DNA of 64,000 nt from Sphingomonas oligophenolica (GTDB taxonomy: Bacteria > Pseudomonadota > Alphaproteobacteria > Sphingomonadales > Sphingomonadaceae): assembly GCF_006438955.1 (NCBI RefSeq), contig NZ_RCZK01000005.1, positions 186,001-250,000 on the forward strand. Reading direction: 5' to 3'. Positions within the stretch are counted from its first letter, which is position 1. Each line of letters starts with the position of its first letter. The notes beneath the pieces were generated by a model. That model saw only the letters and a list, made by a program, of their open reading frames with translations, was not told the origin of the DNA and searched no databases. The position numbers and the translations under genes were made by a program. Positions 9,031 to 16,264 of the stretch are shown one piece after another.

Positions 9031-9733
9031 CGCCGCGGCGGTCGCGGCGGTGTCATGCCGCGGGCTCACCAAAAACTATGGTCGCGGTGAGGCCAGTGTC
9101 GCGGCGCTGCGCGGGGTCGATCTCGATGTCGCTCGCGGCGAGGTCGTGATGCTGATGGGCCCATCGGGCTGCGGCAAGACGACGCTGCTCTCGATCATCG
9201 CCGCGCTGCTGGACGCCGACGCGGGGCGCTGTGCGATTGGGGGCACCGACACCGCCGGGATGACGCGCACCGCGCGCGCGACACTGCGCGCGGCGAAGCT
9301 GGGGTTCGTGTTTCAGGCGTTCAACCTGCTGCCCGCGCTCACCGCCCGCGAAAATGCCAGCGTACCGCTCCTGCTCGCGGGGGTGGCGCGACGCGCGGCG
9401 GAAGCGGCGGCGGAAAACGCGCTGGCCGAGGTCGGCCTCGCGGATCGCCGCGATTATTTCCCGCGCCAGTTGAGCGGGGGACAGCAACAGCGCGTCGCCA
9501 TCGCGCGCGCCATCGTTCATCCGCCCGACCTCCTCTTGTGCGACGAACCGACGAGCGCGCTCGATCATGACGCGGGGCACCAGGTCATGGCCGTGCTGAC
9601 GAGCCGCGTTCGTTCGCTGGGCGCGGCGTTGCTGGTGGTAACGCATGACCCCCGCATCGCGCCGTTCGCCGATCGGGTGATCCGGATGGAGGATGGCGCG
9701 ATCGTGGCCGATGACGGGCGCGTCGCCGCATGA
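9023..9733 (+). CDS. ABC exporter ATP-binding protein (MacB/LolD/DevA type)
   Basis: A 236-aa nucleotide-binding protein with Walker A GPSGCGKT (about residues 46-53), signature LSGGQQQRVAIARA, Walker B LLLCDEPTSALD and a switch histidine in VVTHDPR. Its close relatives power MacB/LolD/DevA-type exporters. ATG at 9023 lies eight bases inside the preceding ChrB-like gene and the stop overlaps the adaptor start (ATGA). Together with the next two genes it forms a DevBCA-like exporter that would push a substrate from the inner membrane or periplasm outward. Confidence 0.9.
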   Translation: MPDAAAVAAVSCRGLTKNYGRGEASVAALRGVDLDVARGEVVMLMGPSGCGKTTLLSIIAALLDADAGRCAIGGTDTAGMTRTARATLRAAKLGFVFQAFNLLPALTARENASVPLLLAGVARRAAEAAAENALAEVGLADRRDYFPRQLSGGQQQRVAIARAIVHPPDLLLCDEPTSALDHDAGHQVMAVLTSRVRSLGAALLVVTHDPRIAPFADRVIRMEDGAIVADDGRVAA

Positions 9734-10632
9734 ACTGGCCGCTTCGCATCATGATCGCGCTGGCGGTGGCAGGCGGGATCGCGGGGGGCGTGATGGTGGT
9801 GCGCGACTCCGCGGTGCCGTCGTCCGCGACCGCCGCCCCTGCGCCGGCGAACGACGGCCGGGTCGCGGGCAGCGGGATCGTCGAGGCGAGCACGGGGACG
9901 ATCGCGGTCGGCACGCCGGTGACAGGGCTGGTCGACCGGATGGACGTGACCTGGGGACAGCAGGTCGTCAAGGGCGCGCCGTTGTTCACCATCGACGCGC
10001 GCGATCTGATCAACCGGCGTGCGCCGTTGATCGCCGCGATCGACCAGGCGAACGCGGGACTGCCCGCGGTGCAGCGCAAGCTCGATGCGATTACCGATCC
10101 GCGGATGGCGGGTTTCGTCACCCGCAACGATCTGGTCCAGCGCCGGTCGGACCTCGCGGTCGCCCGATCGAACGTCGCCGCCGCCCGCGCCCAATTGCAC
10201 GAACTGGACGCCGATATCGCGCGCCGCACGGTCCGCGCGCCGGTGACGGGCCGGATCCTCAAGATCAACGTCCGCCGGGGAGAAGTCGCGGAAGCGACCG
10301 GCGTGGCCCAACCCGTGCTGCTGCTGGGTGGCGACGAACGGCTGAACGTCCGCGTCGATATCGACGAACATGATGCCTGGCGCGTGCGCGGCGGCATCCC
10401 CGGCGAAGCGTTCGTGCAGGGCCATCACCAACTCCACACCCCGCTGCGGTTCGTGCGGGTCGAACCGTTCATCCAGCCCAAGACGAGCCTGACCGGCGCC
10501 GCCGCCGAACGCACCGACACCCGCGTCCTGCAACTCATTTACAGTTTCGATCCCAAGGCATTGCCGGTGTATATCGGACAGCAGGTCGATGTCGTGCTGG
10601 ACGCGCGCGATGCGGCCAAGTCCCACCCGTGA
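9730..10632 (+). CDS. HlyD-family periplasmic adaptor of the ABC exporter (DevB-like)
   Basis: A 300-aa membrane-fusion protein. Residues 5-27 are an N-terminal anchor, followed by a biotinyl-lipoyl half-motif (GSGIVEASTGTIAVGTPVTG), a short coiled-coil hairpin (about residues 100-160), and the return half RTVRAPVTGRILKINVRRGE. It would connect the ABC permease to an outer-membrane factor; no such factor is encoded here, so a shared TolC-type protein would be needed. Start and stop overlap both neighbours. Confidence 0.85.
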   Translation: MNWPLRIMIALAVAGGIAGGVMVVRDSAVPSSATAAPAPANDGRVAGSGIVEASTGTIAVGTPVTGLVDRMDVTWGQQVVKGAPLFTIDARDLINRRAPLIAAIDQANAGLPAVQRKLDAITDPRMAGFVTRNDLVQRRSDLAVARSNVAAARAQLHELDADIARRTVRAPVTGRILKINVRRGEVAEATGVAQPVLLLGGDERLNVRVDIDEHDAWRVRGGIPGEAFVQGHHQLHTPLRFVRVEPFIQPKTSLTGAAAERTDTRVLQLIYSFDPKALPVYIGQQVDVVLDARDAAKSHP

Positions 10633-11789
10633 TCCGGGTTGCGCTTCGTATGCTAGTCGGCGACATCGGCAAGTTCGCCGGGCTGGTCGCGGGAATCGCG
10701 TTCGCCTCGTTCCTGTCGTGTTTCGCGGCCGCCTATTTCGCGGGATTCATGACGCGCAGCTTCGCGCTCGTCGCCGAACAACCCGGCGACGTGTGGGTGA
10801 TGGACCGGGCCACCGCGTCGCCGGACCAGTTCGCCAACCTCTCCGCATCGGCGCGTGATCGGGTACGGTCGGTCGCGGGCGTCGCCGACGCCAATGTGCT
10901 CGCGCTCGGCACTGCCGATGCCCGCTTCCCTGACGGTCGGCTGCAACCGATCGACGTGATCGGGCTCGATGATGCGACGTTGGCAGGGGCACCGCGGGTC
11001 GGCGATGCGGCGGGAGGACCGCTGCTGCGCGCCGCCGATGCCGCGATCGTCGATCCGGGCGGATCGGACGCCGCCAAGCTGATGACCCACGACCGCGCCG
11101 GTACGGGTCCCGCGCGACCGTTGCGTGCCGGCGACGAGATGCTGATCGCCGATCATCGCGTCGTGGTGGCAGGTATCGCGCACGGCCTGCCCCGATTTCC
11201 GCCGCGCCCGCTGCTCTATATGAGTTGGTCCAACGCCGCGCGCGTGCTGCCGATCGAACGCCTGCGGACCTCGTTCGTCATCGTCCGTGCCGCGCCCCGA
11301 ATCGATCACCGCGCGCTCGCGACCGCGATCGAGCGACGTACCGGCTTCGCCGCTTACACGCGCGATGATGTCGAGGCCGCGACCGTGCGCTGGTTTCTTG
11401 CCACGTCGGAAGATGTCGGCGACATCGCGACCATGTTGACGATCGCGGTCGCGATCGGGTTCGGGTTCACCGCGGTGATGCTTTACATCTTCACCGCGGA
11501 GCATTTGCGACAATATGCGATGCTGACCGCGCTCGGCGCATCGCCCGCAACGTTGCGCCATATGGTGTTCGCACAGGCCGGGACCGCGGGGCTGCTCGGC
11601 ACGGGAATCGGCATCGGCCTGTGTACGATCGGAGGGCTGGTCGCGACATCGGTCGGCCTTCCCTATCGGATGATGTGGTGGGCGGTGGCGGGATGCGCGT
11701 TGCTCAATGCGCTGGCGTGCCTTGGCGCGGCGCTGCTGAGCATGCGGCCGGTGCTGCGGCTGGAACCGGCCCGCGTGTTTGCGCCATAG
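10629..11789 (+). CDS. FtsX/DevC-like ABC exporter permease
   Basis: A 386-aa permease: one transmembrane helix near residues 14-36, a periplasmic MacB-like domain (about 40-255), then three helices (about 265-290, 310-340, 350-375) making the FtsX domain. This is the four-helix layout of DevC/LolC permeases, which work as dimers with the ATPase. GTG at 10629 overlaps the adaptor stop as GTGA. The substrate is not predictable from sequence; the ChrB-like first gene hints at a metal or oxyanion stress link. Confidence 0.85.
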   Translation: MIRVALRMLVGDIGKFAGLVAGIAFASFLSCFAAAYFAGFMTRSFALVAEQPGDVWVMDRATASPDQFANLSASARDRVRSVAGVADANVLALGTADARFPDGRLQPIDVIGLDDATLAGAPRVGDAAGGPLLRAADAAIVDPGGSDAAKLMTHDRAGTGPARPLRAGDEMLIADHRVVVAGIAHGLPRFPPRPLLYMSWSNAARVLPIERLRTSFVIVRAAPRIDHRALATAIERRTGFAAYTRDDVEAATVRWFLATSEDVGDIATMLTIAVAIGFGFTAVMLYIFTAEHLRQYAMLTALGASPATLRHMVFAQAGTAGLLGTGIGIGLCTIGGLVATSVGLPYRMMWWAVAGCALLNALACLGAALLSMRPVLRLEPARVFAP

Positions 11790-11802
11790 GATGGAGAACG
11801 CG

Positions 11803-12405
11803 ATGTCACACGATCCGGACGGTCCACCGAACCGAGCGCTCCGCCGCGTGGTCGGCGTGGTCGCGTTCCTCAACCTGGCGTATTTCGGGGTCGAATTCGC
11901 GGTCGCGCTCAGGATCGGATCGGTATCGCTGTTCGCGGATAGTGTCGATTTCCTCGAAGATGCATCGATCAATCTGCTGATCCTCGCCGCGCTGGGCTGG
12001 TCGGCACGCGGCCGTTCACGGGTGGGCATGGGCCTTGCGCTGATCCTGCTCGTGCCGGGACTCGCGACGCTATGGACCGCCTGGGCCAAGATCACGCTGC
12101 CGGTCGCGCCCGCACCGCTGCCGCTGACGATCACCGCGTTGGGCGCGCTGGCGGTCAACCTGAGCTGTGCGGTGATGCTGACCCGTTATCGCGATCATGG
12201 CGGAAGCCTGACCCGCGCGGCGTTCCTGTCGGCGCGCAACGACGCACTTGCCAATGTCGCGATCATCGCGGCGGGGCTGATGACGGCGACATTGTGGCGA
12301 TCGGCGTGGCCGGACTTGATCGTCGGCCTGGCGATCGCGGCCTTGAACGCCGATGCCGCGCGCGAGGTGTGGGTGGCCGCCCGCGAGGAACGTCGCGTGA
12401 CCTGA
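11803..12405 (+). CDS. Short cation diffusion facilitator (CDF) transporter
   Basis: A 200-aa protein with six predicted membrane segments. It keeps the helix-2 core (FADSVDFLEDASINLL) and the helix-5 core (SARNDALANVAIIAAGL) of CDF metal/proton antiporters, but the usual helix-2 and helix-5 histidines are not in place and the cytoplasmic C-terminal domain of ordinary CDF proteins (about 300 aa) is absent. ATG at 11803 has GGAG six bases upstream; 11791 is the alternative. It lies 13 bp after the ABC operon in the same direction, so it may be co-transcribed. Likely cargo is a divalent metal, unspecified. Confidence 0.7.
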   Translation: MSHDPDGPPNRALRRVVGVVAFLNLAYFGVEFAVALRIGSVSLFADSVDFLEDASINLLILAALGWSARGRSRVGMGLALILLVPGLATLWTAWAKITLPVAPAPLPLTITALGALAVNLSCAVMLTRYRDHGGSLTRAAFLSARNDALANVAIIAAGLMTATLWRSAWPDLIVGLAIAALNADAAREVWVAAREERRVT

Positions 12406-12505
12406 TCGCTGATTGCCGCGATGCGTCGAACCCTTGGCAGTTGAAAGCTGCGCGGGCGGCCCTGCGAAGGTTGCGCTCTTCGTCGCTGGGCTTATCTGGC
12501 TAGTG

Positions 12506-13045
12506 ATGGCACGCACATCCTCGCGCTCGAACGATTGGGGCTTTCCCCGCTGGCGCGGCTATGAAGAGGGGCGCGATGCGACGACGGTGCGGCTGTGCGA
12601 TCGGCATGGCTGCGCGGAACCGGGCAATTGCCCCGCGCCCAAATCGCCCAACAACCCCGAGCGCTGGTATTTCTGCGCGGTCCATGCGGGCGAGTATAAT
12701 CGCGGGTATAATTATTTCGAAGGGCTGTCGGCGGAGGAAACCGCGGAGCGCGAGGCGGCGGAACAGCGGACCGCCGACGGCTATACCCAGGCCAAACACT
12801 ATGCGTGGGGCGGCCCCGGCGACGGTACCCGATCGCGCGACGAACTCCGCGCGATCGAGATGCTGGGGCTGGAGAGCGACGCTGAGTTCGACGAGATCAA
12901 GGCGGCGTGGCGGCGGCTGGCCAAGGAAAACCATCCCGACGTCAGGCCGGGCGATGCCGATGCGGCGGTGAGGTTCCAGGCGGTGCAGGCGGCGTATGAG
13001 GTGTTGAAGGCGGGTGAGGAACAGCGCGAGTGGCGGCCGCGATAG
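12506..13045 (+). CDS. Small J-domain protein with a Cys/His cluster
   Basis: A 179-aa protein with its J domain at the C-terminus (about residues 112-172): IEMLGLESDAEFDEIKAAW, then the invariant HPD in KENHPDVRPG. The J domain would stimulate the ATPase of a DnaK partner. The N-terminal half has an arrangement of C, C, C and CAVH (residues about 31-60) that could bind zinc, then an acidic helix. ATG at 12506 is chosen because the protein-like sequence begins there; GTG at 12503 is possible. It is convergent with sufE, with nothing notable in the 67 bp between. Confidence 0.8.
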   Translation: MARTSSRSNDWGFPRWRGYEEGRDATTVRLCDRHGCAEPGNCPAPKSPNNPERWYFCAVHAGEYNRGYNYFEGLSAEETAEREAAEQRTADGYTQAKHYAWGGPGDGTRSRDELRAIEMLGLESDAEFDEIKAAWRRLAKENHPDVRPGDADAAVRFQAVQAAYEVLKAGEEQREWRPR

Positions 13046-13112
13046 GGGCGCGTCGGGAGCGATTTCCGCGCGTTTCGTTACTCCGACTTGGTCCGGGGTG
13101 ACGGTTACCGCT

Positions 13113-13517
13113 TCAGACGTAGCGCGTCGCGGTGTCGCGGATCAGCGCGATCATGTTGGGAATGCCCTGGGTGCGGTTGCTGCTGAGCTGATTTTTGAGG
13201 TCGAACGGCGCGAGCGCGGCGTCGATGTCGGTGTTGCGGATCGCGACGGGCGCGCGGTCCTGGACGGTGATCAGCACGAGCGCGATGATCCCCTTGGTGA
13301 TCGCGGCGTTGCTGTCGGCGAGAAAGTGGAGCGCACCGTCGTCGCGGGTGGTGGGATAGACCCAGACCGAGGCCGAACAGCCCCGCACCAAAGTCGCGTC
13401 GGTCTTGAGCGCATCGGGCATCGGTTCGAGACCTTTGCCGAGATCGATCAGCAGGCGGTAGCGATCGTCCTTGTCGAGGAAGTCATATTCGTCGCGGATA
13501 TCGTCGAGCGTCGGCAT
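13113..13517 (-). CDS. sufE: SufE-family cysteine desulfuration protein
   Basis: A 134-aa SufE protein, which accepts persulfide sulfur from SufS for Fe-S cluster assembly. The acceptor cysteine is in LVRGCSASVWV (about residue 47), preceded by the conserved DDIRDEYDFLDKDDRYRLLIDLG. Length is typical. It is transcribed in the same direction as, and 25 bp after, the last gene of the Psp array, so read-through from the sigma-54 promoter is possible but a separate promoter is equally likely. Confidence 0.95.
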   Translation of the reverse strand: MPTLDDIRDEYDFLDKDDRYRLLIDLGKGLEPMPDALKTDATLVRGCSASVWVYPTTRDDGALHFLADSNAAITKGIIALVLITVQDRAPVAIRNTDIDAALAPFDLKNQLSSNRTQGIPNMIALIRDTATRYV

Positions 13518-13542
13518 CCGCGCGCGCTAGCAGGCGGGGACC

Positions 13543-13782
13543 TCACAGGTCCACCCCGGCGGCGATCGCTTCGAGCTTGCGGATGCGTTCCTTGAGGTCC
13601 GCGATCTCGATCCGCGCGCCCGCATTCGGGGTAGGGAGCGCTTGATCGCCGCGCGTGCCGTCGAGTTCGCGGCGCTTGAGGGCGAGCCAGTCGCGCCAGC
13701 CTGAGAGCCCGGCGATGACGATCATCGCGAGGCCCGCGAGCGCGGCCATCGAGAGCGAAATGTACAGGGTAGGTTCGGTCAT
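13543..13782 (-). CDS. PspB-like small membrane coiled-coil protein 7 (last of the array)
   Basis: 79 aa. One N-terminal transmembrane helix (about residues 5-27), a basic segment (DWLALKRREL), then a short amphipathic helix with DLKERIRKLEAIA, a reduced form of the [RK]-x-[RK]-[IVL]-x-x-[LV]-E-x-[IA] motif shared by the array and PspB. It lacks the trailing EI-x-x-LR segment found in most other copies and is thus the most divergent. AGGAAGGAGGCGGACC before the ATG is a strong ribosome-binding region. Function unknown; PspB-like adaptor activity is inferred. Confidence 0.75.
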   Translation of the reverse strand: MTEPTLYISLSMAALAGLAMIVIAGLSGWRDWLALKRRELDGTRGDQALPTPNAGARIEIADLKERIRKLEAIAAGVDL

Positions 13783-13796
13783 GGTCCGCCTCCTTC

Positions 13797-14033
13797 CTAG
13801 CGGTCGCGCAGCCGTTCGATCTCCTGAGTGAGATCGGTGCTGCCATGGTCGTCGGTAATCGCGCGTTCGAGAATGTGGATCCGCGCGCGCAGTTCGGTGA
13901 CCTCGTCGGCGAGGCGGCGTGCCTCGCTGTCGATAACGGGTTGGTCGGGCGTCGCCGCGGTGCGGCGGCGCTGGAGGACCAGCGCCACGATCACCGCGAG
14001 GAGCGCGACGACGATGAGGTCGACGAACGCCAT
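13797..14033 (-). CDS. PspB-like small membrane coiled-coil protein 6
   Basis: 78 aa. A transmembrane helix at residues 3-20 is followed by QRRR and a coiled coil (about 37-78) containing LRARIHILERAITD and ending EIERLRDR, the shared array motif. Start and the preceding gene's stop overlap (TGATG at 14031-14035), so translation is coupled. Nothing in it suggests an enzyme; topology predicts a cytoplasmic coiled coil tethered to the inner membrane. Confidence 0.8.
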   Translation of the reverse strand: MAFVDLIVVALLAVIVALVLQRRRTAATPDQPVIDSEARRLADEVTELRARIHILERAITDDHGSTDLTQEIERLRDR

Positions 14034-14317
14034 CAGTGCTGCTCCAGTCGTTCGGTGCGGGGCGCGTCGTCGCGGAGCAGGTCGATCTCATGCGCGAGAT
14101 CGGCGCCGCGATCGGTGGCGATCCGTTCGAGGACGCGGACGCGCTGTTCGAGCCGTTCGGTCTGCGCGGCATATTGCGCGGCCTTTTCGGCGACCCGGTC
14201 GGCCTCCAACTCCATCTTGCGATGCTGGAGTTTCATCCAGGGGGTGAAGATCGCCCGGCTGAGGATCGCGACGATCGGGATCATCAGTGCGAGAATGGGG
14301 ATGAGAAGGGGGCTCAT
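14033..14317 (-). CDS. PspB-like small membrane coiled-coil protein 5
   Basis: 94 aa. A long hydrophobic N-terminus (residues 2-24) then WMKLQHRKMELEADRVAEKAAQ, a charged helix, and RLEQRVRVLERIATD followed by HEIDLLRDD. It carries an extra C-terminal extension (APRTERLEQH). ATG at 14317 lies 7 bp after the previous stop. The LQHRKMELE segment is also seen in many small sphingomonad membrane proteins of unknown function. Confidence 0.8.
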   Translation of the reverse strand: MSPLLIPILALMIPIVAILSRAIFTPWMKLQHRKMELEADRVAEKAAQYAAQTERLEQRVRVLERIATDRGADLAHEIDLLRDDAPRTERLEQH

Positions 14318-14324
14318 ATTATCC

Positions 14325-14651
14325 TCAGTTCGGTTTGACGCGGAGCGCTTCGATCTCGCGATCGAGCGTATGGGCGCCATCGGTGACGATGCGTTCGACG
14401 TTACCGAGGCGATCCTTGATCGAGCCGAGTTCGGCGCGCAGCTGCGCATTTTCCTGGCTCAGCAGCTTGACGCGCTCGGTCGTCTCCTGGTCGCTGCGCG
14501 GGTAGACCGATTGCTCCCAGGCACCGTCGAGCGGGTAGCCGTTCTTGATCCGCAGCCAGGTGGTGAGCACCCAGCCGCCGACCCCGACGCTCGCCATGAT
14601 CGCGATCAGGGGAAAGATCATCTGGATAATTTCGAACTTTTCGTGGGACAT
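14325..14651 (-). CDS. PspB-like small membrane coiled-coil protein 4
   Basis: 108 aa. Transmembrane helix about residues 11-31, then the juxtamembrane motif WLRIKNGYPL also present in copies 1 and 2, a variable charged linker, and a coiled coil (about 58-104) with IKDRLGNVERIVTDGAHTLDREIEALR. The last part is nearly the same as in copy 3, implying a recent duplication. Unknown function; the N-in/C-in topology is not decided from sequence, but PspB precedent places the coil in the cytoplasm. Confidence 0.8.
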   Translation of the reverse strand: MSHEKFEIIQMIFPLIAIMASVGVGGWVLTTWLRIKNGYPLDGAWEQSVYPRSDQETTERVKLLSQENAQLRAELGSIKDRLGNVERIVTDGAHTLDREIEALRVKPN

Positions 14652-14663
14652 GATGCGGGTTCC

Positions 14664-14933
14664 TCAGCGCGCGCGGAGCGATTCGATCTCGCGATCGAGG
14701 CCGTGCGCGCTATCAGTGACGATCCGTTCGACGGTGGCGAGGCGATCCTGGAGCCGATCGATCTGGCCGATCCGGCGGGCGTTCTCGCCGTCGAGCAGTT
14801 CGACGCCGCGGCGAGCGTCGAGATCGGGCGCGAGCGTCGCCTGGCGGACCTTGCGGCGGCCATACCATTGGATCAGCAGCGTCGCGATCGTGCCGCAGAT
14901 CAGGCCGATGATGAAGGCGGGTTCGGGTGGCAT
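14664..14933 (-). CDS. PspB-like small membrane coiled-coil protein 3
   Basis: 89 aa. Transmembrane helix at residues 5-22, basic patch YGRRKVRQ, and a coiled coil (about 47-88) including GQIDRLQDRLATVERIVTD and REIESLRAR. It lacks the RAKHGYP juxtamembrane motif of copies 1, 2 and 4 but has the GEN-x-R heptad start (LLDGENARRIGQIDRL) of copies 1 and 2. 12 bp separate it from copy 4. Confidence 0.8.
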   Translation of the reverse strand: MPPEPAFIIGLICGTIATLLIQWYGRRKVRQATLAPDLDARRGVELLDGENARRIGQIDRLQDRLATVERIVTDSAHGLDREIESLRAR

Positions 14934-14958
14934 GATGGTTCCCCTCTATTCGGTCGGA

Positions 14959-15264
14959 TCAGCGGTCGCGGAGTGCTTCGATTTCGCGGGCGGTGCGCTC
15001 GGCCGGATCGGTGGCGATGCGTTCGAGCACCGCGATCCGTTCCTCGAGGCGGCTGACCTGCCCGGTCAGGCGTTCGTTCTCGTTGGTGAGCAGCGTTACC
15101 GTGCGATCGGTTTCTGGCGGGATACCGTCCCGCGACCGGCGCGACCGGCGACCGTTCTCGTTTTCGAGCGGGTAGCCGTGCTTGGCACGGACCCATGTCG
15201 AGAACGCTCCCCGCGCCGATATCGCGGCGACTACGCCGACCGGCACCATCCAACCCATGTCCAT
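14959..15264 (-). CDS. PspB-like small membrane coiled-coil protein 2
   Basis: 101 aa from the ATG at 15264, chosen because GGAG sits eight bases upstream; an ATG at 15279 would add five residues. Transmembrane helix about residues 5-24, juxtamembrane WVRAKHGYPL, an Arg-rich linker, and a coiled coil (about 55-100) with RLEERIAVLERIATDPAER and REIEALRDR. The C-terminal 35 residues are almost identical to copy 1. Function unknown, inferred to be a PspB-type adaptor. Confidence 0.8.
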   Translation of the reverse strand: MDMGWMVPVGVVAAISARGAFSTWVRAKHGYPLENENGRRSRRSRDGIPPETDRTVTLLTNENERLTGQVSRLEERIAVLERIATDPAERTAREIEALRDR

Positions 15265-15289
15265 CGTCTGTCTCCCCAAATGCCGCCGA

Positions 15290-15580
15290 TCAGCGGAGCG
15301 TATCGATCTCTTTCGCGGTGCGTACGGCGGGATCGGTGGCGATCCGTTCCAGCACCGCGATGCGTTCCTGCAACCGGTCGACCTGGCCCAGCAGCCGATC
15401 GTTCTCGCCTGCCATCAGTTCGAACCTGCGCGCTGTCTCGGGATCGTCGCGGCTCAGCGTTTTTCCCCAATCGTCGCTCGGCGCGTATCCGTGGCGGGCA
15501 CGGATCCAGTTATTGATGAGCCATCCCGCGGTTGAGATCGCGATCAGGATCAAGACGAAGTCCGGTCCTCCCCAGTCCAT
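15290..15580 (-). CDS. PspB-like small membrane coiled-coil protein 1
   Basis: 96 aa. Transmembrane helix about residues 7-25, then WIRARHGYAP, a charged linker and a coiled coil (about 48-96) with RLQERIAVLERIATDPAVR and KEIDTLR. It follows pspC by 34 bp and is the first of seven tandem copies. E. coli PspB has the comparable RERIQALESIL element in its leucine-zipper region, which interacts with PspC; the same contact is plausible here but not shown. Confidence 0.8.
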   Translation of the reverse strand: MDWGGPDFVLILIAISTAGWLINNWIRARHGYAPSDDWGKTLSRDDPETARRFELMAGENDRLLGQVDRLQERIAVLERIATDPAVRTAKEIDTLR

Positions 15581-15614
15581 ATCCTTGCCCTTCTCCAAAT
15601 ACGTTGCTGCGCTT

Positions 15615-15995
15615 TCAGCGCAGGCTCTCGATTTCCTGCGCGAGCTGGCTGTTGCGGCTGGTGTAGTGCATCTCGATGTCGGCGAGGCGGCGGTCGACAT
15701 CGCGCAGCTTGCTGCGAACCTCGGTGGTCGAGCGCTTGGTGTTGCTGCGCACGCCCTGCCAGAATTTCGCGTCCTCGGGGGATTCGTACAGCCCGATCGG
15801 CTTGGGCGATGCGACCCAGGCGATGATGATATAGGCCGCGACGATCCACCATTGTTGCGCGATGATCGTCAACGCTGCGGTGCCGAGTCGGACCCAGAGT
15901 GGATCAACCCCGGTATAGTCGGCGATCCCGGCGCAAACGCCCTTCCACTTCGCGTTTTGTTTATCGAGATAGAATTTGGTGCGGCTGTCGGACAT
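15615..15995 (-). CDS. pspC: Phage shock protein C (PspC domain)
   Basis: 126 aa. The PspC domain covers residues 5-70 (FYLDKQNAKWKGVCAGIADY, GVDPLWVRLG and a membrane helix around 42-62). In the Psp system PspC and PspB sense envelope stress and release PspA-bound PspF. The C-terminal tail (RDVDRRLADIEM ... QEIESLR) resembles the coil of the array proteins that follow, suggesting hetero-coiled-coil pairing. ATG at 15995 lies two bases from the pspB stop. Confidence 0.9.
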   Translation of the reverse strand: MSDSRTKFYLDKQNAKWKGVCAGIADYTGVDPLWVRLGTAALTIIAQQWWIVAAYIIIAWVASPKPIGLYESPEDAKFWQGVRSNTKRSTTEVRSKLRDVDRRLADIEMHYTSRNSQLAQEIESLR

Positions 15996-15996
15996 C

Positions 15997-16263
15997 TCAG
16001 TTCCTCCGATCGATCTGATATGGGGGGGACTGGGTGCCGATCGCCGGTTTCCAGTCGGGGTTGTCGGCGGCGACGATCCGCTCGACGGTGTTGACGCGAT
16101 CCTCGAGACGGCGCGCGAGATTGTACATCTCGTCGAGCAGCTTCTCGTCCTCGTCGGTGATTTTGGGCGCCTGTTTCCATTTGGTGACGTAGTGCATGAC
16201 CACCCACGGCGCGCCGATGAAGAGCATCGCGCAGACGAAGATGGGGACGATGATATCTTCCAT
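15997..16263 (-). CDS. pspB: Phage shock protein B
   Basis: 88 aa. N-terminal transmembrane helix (about residues 4-24), basic YVTKWKQAPKITDEDEKLL, and a leucine-zipper-like helix with LARRLEDRVNTVERIVAADNP-DWK, matching the E. coli PspB region RERIQALESILDAEHPNW. It works with PspC as the membrane sensor of proton-motive-force or secretin stress. One base separates it from pspA. It is the parent type for the seven downstream paralogues. Confidence 0.9.
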   Translation of the reverse strand: MEDIIVPIFVCAMLFIGAPWVVMHYVTKWKQAPKITDEDEKLLDEMYNLARRLEDRVNTVERIVAADNPDWKPAIGTQSPPYQIDRRN

Positions 16264-16264
16264 C

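Noticed and set aside
10653..12158. A 501-codon minus-strand open frame across the ABC permease and CDF genes
   Set aside because: Ser/Arg/Pro-rich without motifs and antisense to two well-supported genes.
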